NCBI GenBank assembly: GCA_025937895.1
Contig: JAICQL010000033.1
Span: 1-49,320, forward strand
Direction: 5' to 3'
From: Polyangiaceae bacterium
Lineage (GTDB): Bacteria; Myxococcota_A; Polyangia; Polyangiales; Polyangiaceae
Length of the DNA stretch: 49,320 bases
The position numbers were made by a program, and so were the translations under genes. The notes under the pieces are model-generated. The model did no database searches. It was given only the letters and a program-made list of their open reading frames with translations, and had not been told where the DNA came from. The stretch's first letter is position 1. The number at the start of each line of letters is the position of its first letter. Shown piece by piece: positions 17,392-26,807 of the stretch.

Positions 17392-18738
17392 GTGGTCTTT
17401 CTTCGCTACGAACGCAGCGCACGCAATCCGCTGGAGTCGTATGCGCGGCTCCGCTCCGAGCGCGACCGGGCGCTGGGTAAAGAGCGCGCCCCGCAGCACG
17501 CGCGGCAAGAGCTGGAGCGCCGGCTGTTGCACGTGCGTGCCGTCACGGAGGAGCTGTGTGCACCGCTTTCGCCGGAGGACGCCGCGCTGCAGTCGATGCC
17601 GCTGGCGAGCCCCGCGAAGTGGCACCTGGCGCACACCAGCTGGTTCTTCGAGACCTTCGTGCTGCGGGCGTTGCCGCGTTTCCGCGCGTTTTCGCCTGAC
17701 TATGCCTACCTGTTCAACTCGTATTACGAAGGGGTGGGGCCGCACCTGCGCCGTGACGCGCGCGGCCTGCTCTCACGGCCCCCGCTGAGCGAGGTGCTGG
17801 AGTACCGCGCCAGCGTGACCGCGCAGCTGGTGGAGCTGCTGCAGTCGGGCCACGGCGACTGGGACGTGCTCGCGCCGCGCATCGAGCTGGGGGTGCACCA
17901 CGAGGAGCAGCACCAGGAGCTGATCCTGACCGATATCAAGCACCTGCTGGCGCAGAGCCCATTGCACCCGGCGTATCGCCCGCCAGCTGCGCCCCGCCCC
18001 GTGCGCGAGCTACCGCCGCTGCGCTTCGTGCCGCACGCGGGTGGGCTGGTGACGATCGGCAGGGCAGGAGACGGCCTGGTGTATGACAACGAGCGGCCCG
18101 AGCACCGTTGTTTCCTGGAGCCGTATGCGCTGGCGGAACGCCTGGTCAGCAATGCCGAGTACCTGGAGTTCATCCGGGATGACGGTTACCGGCGCCCGGA
18201 GCTGTGGCTGTCCGACGGCTACGACTGGCTGCAGAAGCAGGCCATCAGCCAGCCGCTGTACTGGCAGGATGGCGCCAGCGAGAACAGGGCGGCCTTCACC
18301 CTGTCCGGGCTGATGCCGCTGAGCCCCAGCGAGCCCGTGTGTCACGTCAGCTACTACGAGGCGGACGCCTACGCGCGCTGGGCCGGAGCGCGCTTGCCGA
18401 GCGAGGCAGAGTGGGAGCATGCCGCGCGCGACCAGCCCATACGCGGCAACCTGCTGGAGTCGGGCGAGCTGCATCCACGGCAAGCGGAGCCGGACGAGCA
18501 GCAGCTGTTCGGTGACACCTGGGAGTGGACGCGCAGCGCGTACGCGGCGTACCCCGGGTACGTGCCCCCGGAGGGGCCACTGGGCGAATACAACGCCAAG
18601 TTCATGTGCAACCAGCAGGTGCTGCGCGGTGGCTCCTGCGTCACCCCGGCGGCGCACATCCGGGTCAGCTATCGCAACTACTTTGCGCCGGATGCCCGCT
18701 GGCAGTTCACCGGCATCCGGCTGGCGAGGGATCTATGA
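17392..18738 (+). CDS. egtB: EgtB-type ergothioneine sulfoxide synthase
   Basis: About 448 residues if GTG 17392 is used; the frame is open to 17182, but that part is unlike the family. EgtB is the non-haem iron enzyme that joins trimethylhistidine to a thiol (gamma-glutamylcysteine or cysteine). The DinB-like N-terminal domain has VTEELCAPLSPEDAALQSM and SPAKWHLAHTSWFFE (His78, His81), then HHEEQHQELI (His170, His174), giving the iron-binding His set. The C-terminal formylglycine-generating-enzyme-like domain ends RNYFAPDARWQFTGIRLARD, as in the family. The stop overlaps egtD. egtA, egtC and egtE are not nearby, so the thiol donor and the lyase are unknown. Confidence 0.93.
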   Translation: MVFLRYERSARNPLESYARLRSERDRALGKERAPQHARQELERRLLHVRAVTEELCAPLSPEDAALQSMPLASPAKWHLAHTSWFFETFVLRALPRFRAFSPDYAYLFNSYYEGVGPHLRRDARGLLSRPPLSEVLEYRASVTAQLVELLQSGHGDWDVLAPRIELGVHHEEQHQELILTDIKHLLAQSPLHPAYRPPAAPRPVRELPPLRFVPHAGGLVTIGRAGDGLVYDNERPEHRCFLEPYALAERLVSNAEYLEFIRDDGYRRPELWLSDGYDWLQKQAISQPLYWQDGASENRAAFTLSGLMPLSPSEPVCHVSYYEADAYARWAGARLPSEAEWEHAARDQPIRGNLLESGELHPRQAEPDEQQLFGDTWEWTRSAYAAYPGYVPPEGPLGEYNAKFMCNQQVLRGGSCVTPAAHIRVSYRNYFAPDARWQFTGIRLARDL

Positions 18739-19754
18739 CACATGCGCAGAGCAACGTGGCGCGCTCGCTGCGCGAGGCTCCCGCGTCCGAGGCGCTGCGG
18801 TCAGCGCCGTCGGTAGCGACGGGGCCGGCAGAGCTGGCAGAGGTGCTGGCGGGGCTGGACGAGAGCCCCCGGCGCTTGCCCTGCAAGCTGCTGTATGATG
18901 CGCGCGGCTCGGAGCTGTTCGAGCGCATCACGGAGCTGCCGGAGTACTACTGCACCCGGGTCGAGCTCGGCATCCTGCGCGAGCACGCCGGCGAGATGGC
19001 GCGCCACATCGGTGCGCGCGCCTTGCTGGTGGAGCTGGGCAGCGGCTCTTCGCGCAAGACGCGCCTGTTGCTGGATCAGCTGCCGGAGCTGCAGGCCTAC
19101 GTGCCCATCGACATCTCGCGCAGCGCGCTGGAGGCGAGCGTGCGATCGCTACGGCGGCTCTATCCCGGGCTGGACGTGCGCTCGCTGGTGGCGGATTACA
19201 CTCGCAGCTTTAAGCTGCCGCTGCCGGCGGAGCTGACGCAGACCGCGAGCAAGCTGGTCTGGTTCTTCCCGGGCTCCACCATCGGTAACTTCGAGCCGGG
19301 CGCCGCCGTGGATTTTCTGGCTCGGCTACGCCAGCTGCGGCCCGGGCCGCAGCAGTGTCTCATCGGCGTGGATACCCCGAAGGACCGTGCCATCCTCGAG
19401 CCCGCGTACGACGATGCGCAGGGGGTGACCGCGGCCTTCAACCTGAACCTGCTGCAGGTGGTCAACCGGCGCTACGGCGCGAGCTTCCTGGGGCGAGGCT
19501 TCCGGCATCGCGCGGTGTGGAGGCCGGAGGAAGGGCGGGTGGAGATGCACCTGGTCAGCCGCTATCGCCAGACCGTGCGCGTCGCACACCATACGCTGCA
19601 GCTGGAACCGGACGAGATCATCGTGACGGAGCACTGTTACAAATACGAGCCCGAGGATTTCGCGCGCCTGGCAGGGCAGGCGGGGTTCGAGGTCGAGTGC
19701 GTGTGGCTGGACGCCCAGCGGCGCTTCAGCGTGCACCTGCTGCAGAGCGCGTGA
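18735..19754 (+). CDS. egtD: L-histidine N-alpha-methyltransferase EgtD
   Basis: 339 residues. Makes hercynine from histidine with three S-adenosylmethionine, the first ergothioneine step. Signatures: LPCKLLYDARGSELFERITELPEYYCTR near the N-terminus, the SAM loop VELGSGSSRKT, then VPIDISRSAL, the FFPGSTIGNF segment, and the C-terminal EHCYKYEPEDFA and AQRRFSVHLL. ATG 18735 overlaps the egtB stop (ATGA). A longer frame exists upstream, but it lies inside egtB. The gene's own stop overlaps the GTG start of the topoisomerase gene, so the three genes are probably translated as one coupled unit. Confidence 0.95.
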   Translation: MTHAQSNVARSLREAPASEALRSAPSVATGPAELAEVLAGLDESPRRLPCKLLYDARGSELFERITELPEYYCTRVELGILREHAGEMARHIGARALLVELGSGSSRKTRLLLDQLPELQAYVPIDISRSALEASVRSLRRLYPGLDVRSLVADYTRSFKLPLPAELTQTASKLVWFFPGSTIGNFEPGAAVDFLARLRQLRPGPQQCLIGVDTPKDRAILEPAYDDAQGVTAAFNLNLLQVVNRRYGASFLGRGFRHRAVWRPEEGRVEMHLVSRYRQTVRVAHHTLQLEPDEIIVTEHCYKYEPEDFARLAGQAGFEVECVWLDAQRRFSVHLLQSA

Positions 19755-20872
19755 ACACCTCGCATCCGCTGACCCCGCTCTTGCACGATGGCGCCGCGGC
19801 CGCGCGGGCTGCTCGCCTGAGCTACGCGCTGGGGGCCGGGCAGGGCTGGACCCGGCGGCGCGCCGGGCGCGGCTTCATCTACGTGGATGAGCGCGGGCGC
19901 CGCATCGTGGACCCGGAGGAGCTGGCGCGCATCCGCGCGCTGGTGATCCCCCCGGCGTGGAAGCAGGTGTGGATCAGCCCCTCCGCCAGCACGCACATCC
20001 AGGCCACCGGGCAAGATGCCCGGGGCCGCAAGCAGTACAAGTACCATCCGCGCTTTCGCGCGCTGCGAGACGCGGCCAAATACGCTCACATCCAGCGCTT
20101 CGGCGAGCTCTTGCCCTGCTTGCGCCGGAGGGTACGGCGGGATCTGCAGCGCCCGGGCCTGGACCGGGAGAAGGTGCTGGCCGCGCTGCTGGAGTTGATG
20201 CAGCGCACCTGCGTGCGGGTGGGCAACGACTGCTACGCCATCACCAACGGCTCCTACGGCCTGACCACGCTGCGCGACCGCCACGCCAGGATCCGCGGCT
20301 CGGAGCTGCGCTTCAAGTTCAAGGGCAAGGGCGGCAAGCTGCACGAGCTCACCCTGGAGGACGCGCGCCTGGCGCGCATCGTGCGGCGCTGTCGCGAGGT
20401 GCCGGGGCAACGGCTGTTTCAGTTCATCGACGCCGAGGGCAAGCCGCGCGGGGTCACCTCGGGCGACGTGAACGAGTATCTGCGCCGCATCACCGGCGAG
20501 CCCTTCAGCGCCAAAGACTTTCGCACCTGGACGGGCACCTTGCTGGCGCTGCACGAGCTGGCCAGGTGCCCACCTCCCGGCTCGCAGCGCGAGGCGCGCC
20601 GGGAGTGCAAGCGGGCGCTGGAACGCGTCTCGGAGGAGCTGGGCAACACGCCAGCGGTCTGTCGCAAATCCTACGTGCACCCGCTGGTGCTGGAGCAATA
20701 CGAGCGAGGCCAGCTGCCTGCGGCGCTGATCCACGCGCAGCGCGCCGCGCGCAGCCGCCCGCAGCGCGGACTGCGCGAGGTGGAGGCCGTGGCGCTCTGC
20801 TGGCTGCGCTCGCTGCGGCCCCGGGCGCTGGCCGGGCGCGAGCTCAGTCCTCGAGCCAGGCTGTCTCAGTGA
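19751..20872 (+). CDS. Type IB DNA topoisomerase
   Basis: 373 residues from GTG 19751, overlapping the egtD stop (GTGA). Poxvirus-like bacterial TopIB relaxes supercoils through a 3'-phosphotyrosyl intermediate. The N-terminal domain has GFIYVDERGRRI and IPPAWKQVWISP, then KYHPRFRALRD. Catalytic residues align as Arg156 (CVRVGND), Lys191 and Lys193 in the FKGKGGK loop, Arg258 (DFRTW) and Tyr308 (CRKSYVHP). An ergothioneine operon that ends in a topoisomerase is unusual. The 3' end overlaps the convergent kinase gene by 29 bp, and the last ~50 residues (Arg/Ala-rich) are poorly conserved. Confidence 0.95.
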   Translation: MNTSHPLTPLLHDGAAAARAARLSYALGAGQGWTRRRAGRGFIYVDERGRRIVDPEELARIRALVIPPAWKQVWISPSASTHIQATGQDARGRKQYKYHPRFRALRDAAKYAHIQRFGELLPCLRRRVRRDLQRPGLDREKVLAALLELMQRTCVRVGNDCYAITNGSYGLTTLRDRHARIRGSELRFKFKGKGGKLHELTLEDARLARIVRRCREVPGQRLFQFIDAEGKPRGVTSGDVNEYLRRITGEPFSAKDFRTWTGTLLALHELARCPPPGSQREARRECKRALERVSEELGNTPAVCRKSYVHPLVLEQYERGQLPAALIHAQRAARSRPQRGLREVEAVALCWLRSLRPRALAGRELSPRARLSQ

Positions 20873-23800
20873 GGAAGGGTGCCAGCAGCGGGCGCTCCTG
20901 GAAGCTCTTGCGCAGCTCGGGCGTGCGGATCAAACCGTGGATGGTCTGCGCGTAGTTGCTGGCGCGGCGCTGGAACTCCGCGGCCTGAGGCGAGGCTGCG
21001 ACGGTGAGCGCGTGGCAGCACAAAAGCCGAGTCTCGAGGCCGTATTCGGAGCCCTGCAGCGTCTCGATCGCGCCCATGGCGGTGGTGGCCAGCAGGATGC
21101 CCATGTGCGGCTCGCCCTTGTCCACCCGCGCCGCTGCTTCGATTGCCATGGCGTAGAAGTGGAAGGCCACGTACGCTTGGGCCTCTGCCACCTGGCGGCC
21201 GTAGAAGGCCAGCATCACTGCGCTCTTGTGGTCACCGCGCTTGCGCGCCAGGAGCGCGCGGACCAGCTTCTCGTGCACGGAGTCGTAGTCATTGCCGGTG
21301 GCGGCGATCAGGGCGGAGGCGTCGGCGATGGCGGCCTCGGCCGGGTCCAGATCGCCCATCTCGATCAAGATCTGCGCGCTCGACAGCAGGGTGTCGCAGC
21401 GCCCGTCCTGATCGGCGTAGCGCTCGTGCGCCTCGCGGGCGCGCTTGAGGTAGGTCTGCGCGCGCTGTACATCACCCAGCCGCCAGTAGCACTGGCCGAT
21501 CTGGCTCAAGGTCTTGGCGATCTGGAAGCGGCCGCCGATGCTGAGATCGATGCGGATCGCCTCCAGCGAGAGCGCGATGGCATCCTCGAAGCGACCGAGC
21601 ACGAACATGGCAAACGCCAGCGAGTTCTTGGCGCGCGCCTCCGAGCGCTGCGCGCCGGTCTGCTTGAACACGGCGATGGCCTCGGCGTGGGCGTTGACGG
21701 CCTCCTGCACGCGCCCCACGCGCAGCAGCAAGGTGCCGCGCGAGCGCAGCACCTCGGCGCGCAGGCGCAGCGCCACGCCCGGCCGCTGGCTGATGGCCAG
21801 CGCACGATCGCAGGCGCCCAGCGCGCCCTGGATGTCGCCCAGATCGCGCAAGATCTCGGCCAGCAGCGACAGGCACTCCATCTCCAGGTTGTTGAGGCCC
21901 GCCTGGTGCGCCGCCTGCTCACCCTTCTGCGCCAGGGTCAGCGCCTGCGCCAGCTGTCCCGAGTCCATCGCGAAGCGCGCGCTGCGCACCAGCGCGGTGG
22001 CGCCCCAGAGCGCGGTGCGGCCGGTGCAAGCCAGGCGGCGCAGCTCGTTCAGGTGCATGCGCCGCTCGCGCCAGCGGCCCTGGATGCGGCAGATGCCCTC
22101 CAGCGCCTCCAGCGCGCGCGGGCGCTCGGGATGCGTGTCGGGCAAGACGGCCAGCGCGCGTCCGAAGTAGCGCGTGGCCAGCGGCAGCTGAAAGCTGGTA
22201 AGCGCGGCGCTCGCCGCCTGCAAGAAGAACTGCCCGGCGCGTTCGCCATCGCCACCGCGGGCGAAGTGACGGCCCACGATGGCGGCGCCCAGACCGCGTG
22301 CCACCGGCGCAGCCGCCATGCGCTCGCCCAGCCGGCAGTGCATCGAGGCCCGCTCGGTCTCCTCGACGCCCAGGTAGGCCACGTCGCGCACCAGCGGATG
22401 TCGTAGATCGACCGTCTCGGCGTGTGCGTCGCACAGGCCGCGCGCACACAGTCGGGCCACGGTCTCCTCCGCCTCGCATTCCATCAGCGCGTCGAGCTCG
22501 CTGGCGGAGAGCGGGCCGCCCGCCACTGCCAGCCAGGCGACCACGCGGTGCTCCTCTGCGGGCAGCTCGTTCAAGCGGTCGGCGATCAGCTGCTCCAAGG
22601 TGGAGGGCAGCGACTTGTTCGAGGCGTCGCTGCCCTGCACCCGCATCAGCTGCTGGCGCCCGTCCGGGCCCTGGATGTAGTCCACCCCGCCGCGCTCCAG
22701 CAGCGCGTCGACCATCTCCAGCAGGAAGAACGGGTTGCCAGCGGCGCGCGGCAGCAGATCCGCGCACACCTCGGCCACGCCGTGGGTCACGCCCAGGTGC
22801 TCCTGCACCAGGCGCAGCTGGTTCTCCTGGCTCAGCCCCTGCAGCTCGATGGTGACGACATCCGCGATCAAGGTGGCCACGTGATCATCGGGGCGGGTCA
22901 CCAGCAAGAACAGGATGGGCAGCGAGTCGGCGTGCCGCACCAGCCCGGACAGCACCTCCAGGCTCTGCGCGTCGGCCCAGTGCACGCCGTCCAGCACCAC
23001 CACCAGCGGCGCCTGCTGAGCCATCCAGGTGAAGGCGCGGCGGAAGCCCACCGTCATGAAGCGGCGGTGCCGGGCCACGTCGGCCTCGTCGTGCGCCTGC
23101 GCCAGGCGCCCGGTGGCGAGCTCGCTCATGTGCAGGATGATCTCGGCGCGCTGATCGCCGGAGAACGCATCGCCCAGGGCGTGACCCACCAGAGCCACCG
23201 CCTCCTCCAGCGGCTGATCGAGCATGGCGCCCGTGAGCTCACGCAGCCACTGGCCCACGTGGTAGAAGGGCAGCTCGCGCTGCGCCGGGGAGCAGTCCAC
23301 GCGCAACAGCCGCGCGCCCGGCGGCAGCTCTGCCAGGAACGCGCTGACCAGCGCCGTCTTGCCGATGCCGATCTCGCCCTTGATCACCCGGGCCACGATG
23401 TTGCCCAGGCCGTGCTGGCGATTGATGGCCTCGTGATAGGCGGCGTGCAGATCCGCCAGCTCGGCGTCGCGCCCGATCATGTCGCGCACGGCGAGCGCTT
23501 GCTGCTGCTTCTCTTCGCGGCTCAGCGGGCGGCGCAGCGCGTAGGTGTGCAACAGCCGTGGCAGGCGCTGGCCCGCCTCGGTGTTCAAGGTCAGCGGCGG
23601 CACCTCCGCCCAGACAAAGTCGCGGCGCACCACCCGGTACAGGCCGCCCGCCACCCAGGTCTGCCCGGGCGGCGCCCGCTCCGCCAGCATTGCGGCCAGC
23701 TGCGCGCCGGACTCCTGCACGCTGTGTTGCACCAGATGGCCCGCGTCATCCCGGCGCCCGGAGGCCAGGCCTCGCACGATGCCCAGGCTGGCGGCGAGCT

Positions 23801-25229
23801 GCACGGGCAGCGCGTCGCACGCGCCCTGGATGGCCTCGTGCACGTCCACCGCCAGGCGCCCCGCGTCGGCGGCGGCGCCATACGGGTTTGCCAGCAAGCC
23901 GATCACGGCCTCGGCGCAGTGAATGCCGGAGGCGCTGGCCGTCTGGCGCCAGCTGAAGGCGGTGCCGCGCTTGAAGGCCATTTCACCCAGCGTGGCTCGC
24001 AGCTGGGTGACCAGGCGCCGGCTGCGTTGCTCGCCCAGGGCAGCACGCAGCGCGTCCAGCTCGTGCAGGCGCAGGGTCACGATGGCCACGTGCCGCACCT
24101 CGCGGCCCTCGCGGCTGCTGCGCAGGCGCCCGCGCGCTCGCGAGGGGCTGGTGCCCTCGCCGCGCCGCGGGCCCTCTGCCAGTTGATGAGAGGGCACGGC
24201 GCCGCTGCCGGGAGTATCGGTGGAGTCCGGCTCGCGCAGGCTCTCGGGCTCCAGCTGATCGCGCGGCACCAGCTGCGAGATGACGGCGCCGACCACGTCG
24301 GAGTCCACCAGCACCTGCTTCTCCAGCAGCACGCGAGTGATGGCGGCGGCGAACTCGCGCGCGCTCTGGAAGCGATCCTCGCGGTTGCGAGAGAGCGCGC
24401 GCATGGCGATCACCTCCAGCTCCGGCGGCACGCCGGGCTGAAGCACGCTGGGTGCCTCGATGTTGGCGGCCCGCACCTGCTCGAGCAGCTCGCGACCCTC
24501 GCCGGCGCGGTACAGCGGGCGGCCCGTCAAGAGCTCGTAGAAGACCACGCCCAGCGAGAAGATGTCGGAGCGGCGATCCACTTGCTCGCCGCGCGCTTGC
24601 TCGGGCGACATGTAGCCGAGCTTGCCCTTCAGCACGCCGCGCTCCTCGCGGAACACGCTGGCGCTGGCGATGCCAAAGTCCGCAACCTTCACGGCGCCGT
24701 CGAAGCTGACCAGGATATTCTGCGGCGAGACGTCACGGTGCACGATCTCGAGCGGCTGCCCGCGATCATCCTTGCGCTCGTGCGCGTAGTGCAGGCCGCG
24801 GCCCACCTCCGCCACGATGTGAGCGGCGACGAAGGGCGGGAAGATCTGCCGCTCCTCGCGCGCGCGCCGGGCCACCTTGCCGAGGTCAGGCCCCTCGACG
24901 TACTCCATGCTGAGCAGCTGGCCTTCTTCCTGGGCGTCCTGGAAGTCGTACACCTGCACGATGTTGGGGTGGTTCAGGCGCGTGGCGAGGCGCGCCTCCC
25001 CGGCGAACATGGCGCGAAAGTTGGGCGCGGAGAGGTGCTCCGGCAGGATGCGCTTGACGACGAGTACCTTGTAGGTGGCCTCCGCACAGCGCCGGCGCGC
25101 GAGGAAGACCTCCGCCATGCCGCCCGCCCCGAGCCTCCGGATCAGCTCGAAGCCCGCGACATTGCGCGGGTCTCGCGCCTTGCGATCGCCCTCGGGCCTC
25201 GCCAGCGGATCCACTTTTCGGTACACCAT
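20844..25229 (-). CDS. Ser/Thr kinase - pseudocyclase - AAA ATPase - TPR protein
   Basis: About 1461 residues from ATG 25229; an in-frame TTG two codons upstream is less likely. Domains: Hanks-type kinase about 28-310 with Gly loop GAGGMAEVF, Lys61, HRDVSPQN and DFG186-188, all intact. A class III cyclase-homology region lies about 380-550, where the metal Asp positions are replaced (AIVTLRLHEL), so it is probably catalytically dead. An AAA/LuxR-type ATPase has Walker A GEIGIGKT (620-627), and a long helical TPR-like region runs about 1000-1400. This layout is common in myxobacteria. The last gene of the minus-strand run; its 3' end overlaps the topoisomerase gene by 29 bp. Confidence 0.9.
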   Translation of the reverse strand: MVYRKVDPLARPEGDRKARDPRNVAGFELIRRLGAGGMAEVFLARRRCAEATYKVLVVKRILPEHLSAPNFRAMFAGEARLATRLNHPNIVQVYDFQDAQEEGQLLSMEYVEGPDLGKVARRAREERQIFPPFVAAHIVAEVGRGLHYAHERKDDRGQPLEIVHRDVSPQNILVSFDGAVKVADFGIASASVFREERGVLKGKLGYMSPEQARGEQVDRRSDIFSLGVVFYELLTGRPLYRAGEGRELLEQVRAANIEAPSVLQPGVPPELEVIAMRALSRNREDRFQSAREFAAAITRVLLEKQVLVDSDVVGAVISQLVPRDQLEPESLREPDSTDTPGSGAVPSHQLAEGPRRGEGTSPSRARGRLRSSREGREVRHVAIVTLRLHELDALRAALGEQRSRRLVTQLRATLGEMAFKRGTAFSWRQTASASGIHCAEAVIGLLANPYGAAADAGRLAVDVHEAIQGACDALPVQLAASLGIVRGLASGRRDDAGHLVQHSVQESGAQLAAMLAERAPPGQTWVAGGLYRVVRRDFVWAEVPPLTLNTEAGQRLPRLLHTYALRRPLSREEKQQQALAVRDMIGRDAELADLHAAYHEAINRQHGLGNIVARVIKGEIGIGKTALVSAFLAELPPGARLLRVDCSPAQRELPFYHVGQWLRELTGAMLDQPLEEAVALVGHALGDAFSGDQRAEIILHMSELATGRLAQAHDEADVARHRRFMTVGFRRAFTWMAQQAPLVVVLDGVHWADAQSLEVLSGLVRHADSLPILFLLVTRPDDHVATLIADVVTIELQGLSQENQLRLVQEHLGVTHGVAEVCADLLPRAAGNPFFLLEMVDALLERGGVDYIQGPDGRQQLMRVQGSDASNKSLPSTLEQLIADRLNELPAEEHRVVAWLAVAGGPLSASELDALMECEAEETVARLCARGLCDAHAETVDLRHPLVRDVAYLGVEETERASMHCRLGERMAAAPVARGLGAAIVGRHFARGGDGERAGQFFLQAASAALTSFQLPLATRYFGRALAVLPDTHPERPRALEALEGICRIQGRWRERRMHLNELRRLACTGRTALWGATALVRSARFAMDSGQLAQALTLAQKGEQAAHQAGLNNLEMECLSLLAEILRDLGDIQGALGACDRALAISQRPGVALRLRAEVLRSRGTLLLRVGRVQEAVNAHAEAIAVFKQTGAQRSEARAKNSLAFAMFVLGRFEDAIALSLEAIRIDLSIGGRFQIAKTLSQIGQCYWRLGDVQRAQTYLKRAREAHERYADQDGRCDTLLSSAQILIEMGDLDPAEAAIADASALIAATGNDYDSVHEKLVRALLARKRGDHKSAVMLAFYGRQVAEAQAYVAFHFYAMAIEAAARVDKGEPHMGILLATTAMGAIETLQGSEYGLETRLLCCHALTVAASPQAAEFQRRASNYAQTIHGLIRTPELRKSFQERPLLAPFLTETAWLED

Positions 25230-25381
25230 CGGCAAACGCGTGCCCTACGGTCTGATTACGACCCGCGCAGGGGACACTGAAACGATTAGTGGCGGCTGCG
25301 CGCAGGCCAAAAAAGGCCCGCGCGAATGAGCTAGAAGGGGTGATGTCCTGTGCTCAGGACACGGCCCTGGGCGGCTTCTTC

Positions 25382-26794
25382 TCAGTGCCCCTTGCCGCTC
25401 TTCTGAGCCTCGGCTTTCAGCCGCGCCTTGAGGCGGGAGGCGTAGCCGGGTTTGTTGCTCTGCTTGCTGCGGCCGATGGCGAGCGCGTCGGGGGGGACGT
25501 CTTCGGTCACGCTGCTGGCCGTGGCCACGTACGCGCCGTCACCGACCGTGACCGGCGCGATCAGCTGTGAGTCGCTGCCGATGAACACGTCTTTGCCGAT
25601 GATGGTCTTGTGCTTGGCGAAGCCGTCGTAGTTGCAAAAGATGGTGCCGGCGCCGATGTTGCTGTTTTCACCGACGTCGCCGTCGCCCAGGTACGAGAGG
25701 TGGTTGGCCTTGGCGCCGCGGCGCAGCCGTGTGGCCTTGGTCTCGACGAAGTTGCCGAGCTTGACCTCGGCCTCCAGCACGCTCTTCGGTCGCACGTGGG
25801 TGAAGGGCCCCAGCTGGCAGCCGGGGCCGACCTCGCTCTCGCTCACCACGCTGTAGGGCAGCAAGGTCACACCGGGCCCGATGCGTGCGTCGTCCAGCAC
25901 GCAACCCACGTCGATGACACTGCCGTCGCCCACGTGGGTCTGGCCGCGCAGATGAGCTCCGGCCATCACCGTCACATCCTTGCCCAGTTGCACGGCGTCG
26001 TCGATGTATGCACCCGTGGCGATGCTGCAGCCAGCCATGCGGTGGCGCTGCGCGATGCGCGCGAACATGCGGTCCTGCGCGGCGCACAGTTGCACTCGAT
26101 CATTGACGCCGGTCACCGCGTCTTCACTCAGCTCCACGGTGTGCACGCCACCACGCTGGGCAAACCAGGGCACGATGTCGGTGAGATAATATTCGCCCTG
26201 CGCGTTGTCGGTGCGCAACCCGGCGAGCGCGCTGCGCAGCGCCCCCGCGTCCACCGAGAGCAGGCCGGTGTTGATCTCGTCGATCGCCGCCTGGCTGGCG
26301 TCCTTCAGGTCACGCTGCTCGATGATGCCGACCACCTGCCCCGAGGCGTCGCGCAGGATGCGGCCATAGCCGCGCGGATCGCGCAGCCGGCAGGTGCCGA
26401 GCCCCAGCTGGTGCGGGTCGGCGCTGCAGGCCGCCAGCCGCGACACGTCCGTGTCCTGGATCAGCGGCACGTCGCCATACAGGATCAGCACCCGCCCTGC
26501 ATCGGGCAGCGCCTCCAGCCCGGCGCGCGCAGCGTCACCCGTGCCGCGCGGCGGATCCTGAACGCGGATGCGGATCAGCTCGGCACCGAAGGCGCCCAGC
26601 AGGTACTGCTCGATCAGGTCGCGATCGCGCGCGCTGGTGACCACCACTACCCGGGTGGCGCCCGCGGCGCGAGCCGCCGCGATCGAGTAATGGAGCAGGG
26701 GGCGGCCGGCGACGGGGTGCAGGACTTTGCTCAGGGGGCTCGCCATGCGCCGGCTCTGGCCGGCAGCGAGCACCAACGCGGCGAGGTGGCTCAT
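25382..26794 (-). CDS. glmU: Bifunctional GlmU (UDP-GlcNAc synthesis)
   Basis: 470 residues. Acetylates glucosamine-1-phosphate, then uridylylates it to UDP-GlcNAc for peptidoglycan and LPS. The N-terminal pyrophosphorylase begins LVLAAGQSRRM and has SKVLHPVAG in place of the usual PKVLH, a Pro-to-Ser change at the signature Lys. The left-handed beta-helix C-terminal part has ATRLRRGAKANHLSYLGD, containing the catalytic His, and NIGAGTIFCNYDG. ATG 26794 starts 13 bp after the MltD stop, so the two are probably cotranscribed; both serve the cell wall. Ends 153 bp before the big kinase gene; an imperfect hairpin with an A6 loop (25299-25324) lies in that gap. Confidence 0.96.
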   Translation of the reverse strand: MSHLAALVLAAGQSRRMASPLSKVLHPVAGRPLLHYSIAAARAAGATRVVVVTSARDRDLIEQYLLGAFGAELIRIRVQDPPRGTGDAARAGLEALPDAGRVLILYGDVPLIQDTDVSRLAACSADPHQLGLGTCRLRDPRGYGRILRDASGQVVGIIEQRDLKDASQAAIDEINTGLLSVDAGALRSALAGLRTDNAQGEYYLTDIVPWFAQRGGVHTVELSEDAVTGVNDRVQLCAAQDRMFARIAQRHRMAGCSIATGAYIDDAVQLGKDVTVMAGAHLRGQTHVGDGSVIDVGCVLDDARIGPGVTLLPYSVVSESEVGPGCQLGPFTHVRPKSVLEAEVKLGNFVETKATRLRRGAKANHLSYLGDGDVGENSNIGAGTIFCNYDGFAKHKTIIGKDVFIGSDSQLIAPVTVGDGAYVATASSVTEDVPPDALAIGRSKQSNKPGYASRLKARLKAEAQKSGKGH

Positions 26795-26807
26795 GCGCCG
26801 CAGCGTA

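Noticed and set aside
25231..25246. Minus-strand GGGCACG-CGT-TTGC before the large kinase
   Set aside because: The spacing between GG and GC is one base short of sigma-54 requirement, and the -12 half overlaps the start codon region.
22422..25280. 952-residue plus-strand frame opposite the large kinase
   Set aside because: Typical high-GC shadow frame (His/Gln/Arg-rich). The minus strand encodes intact kinase, ATPase and TPR motifs.
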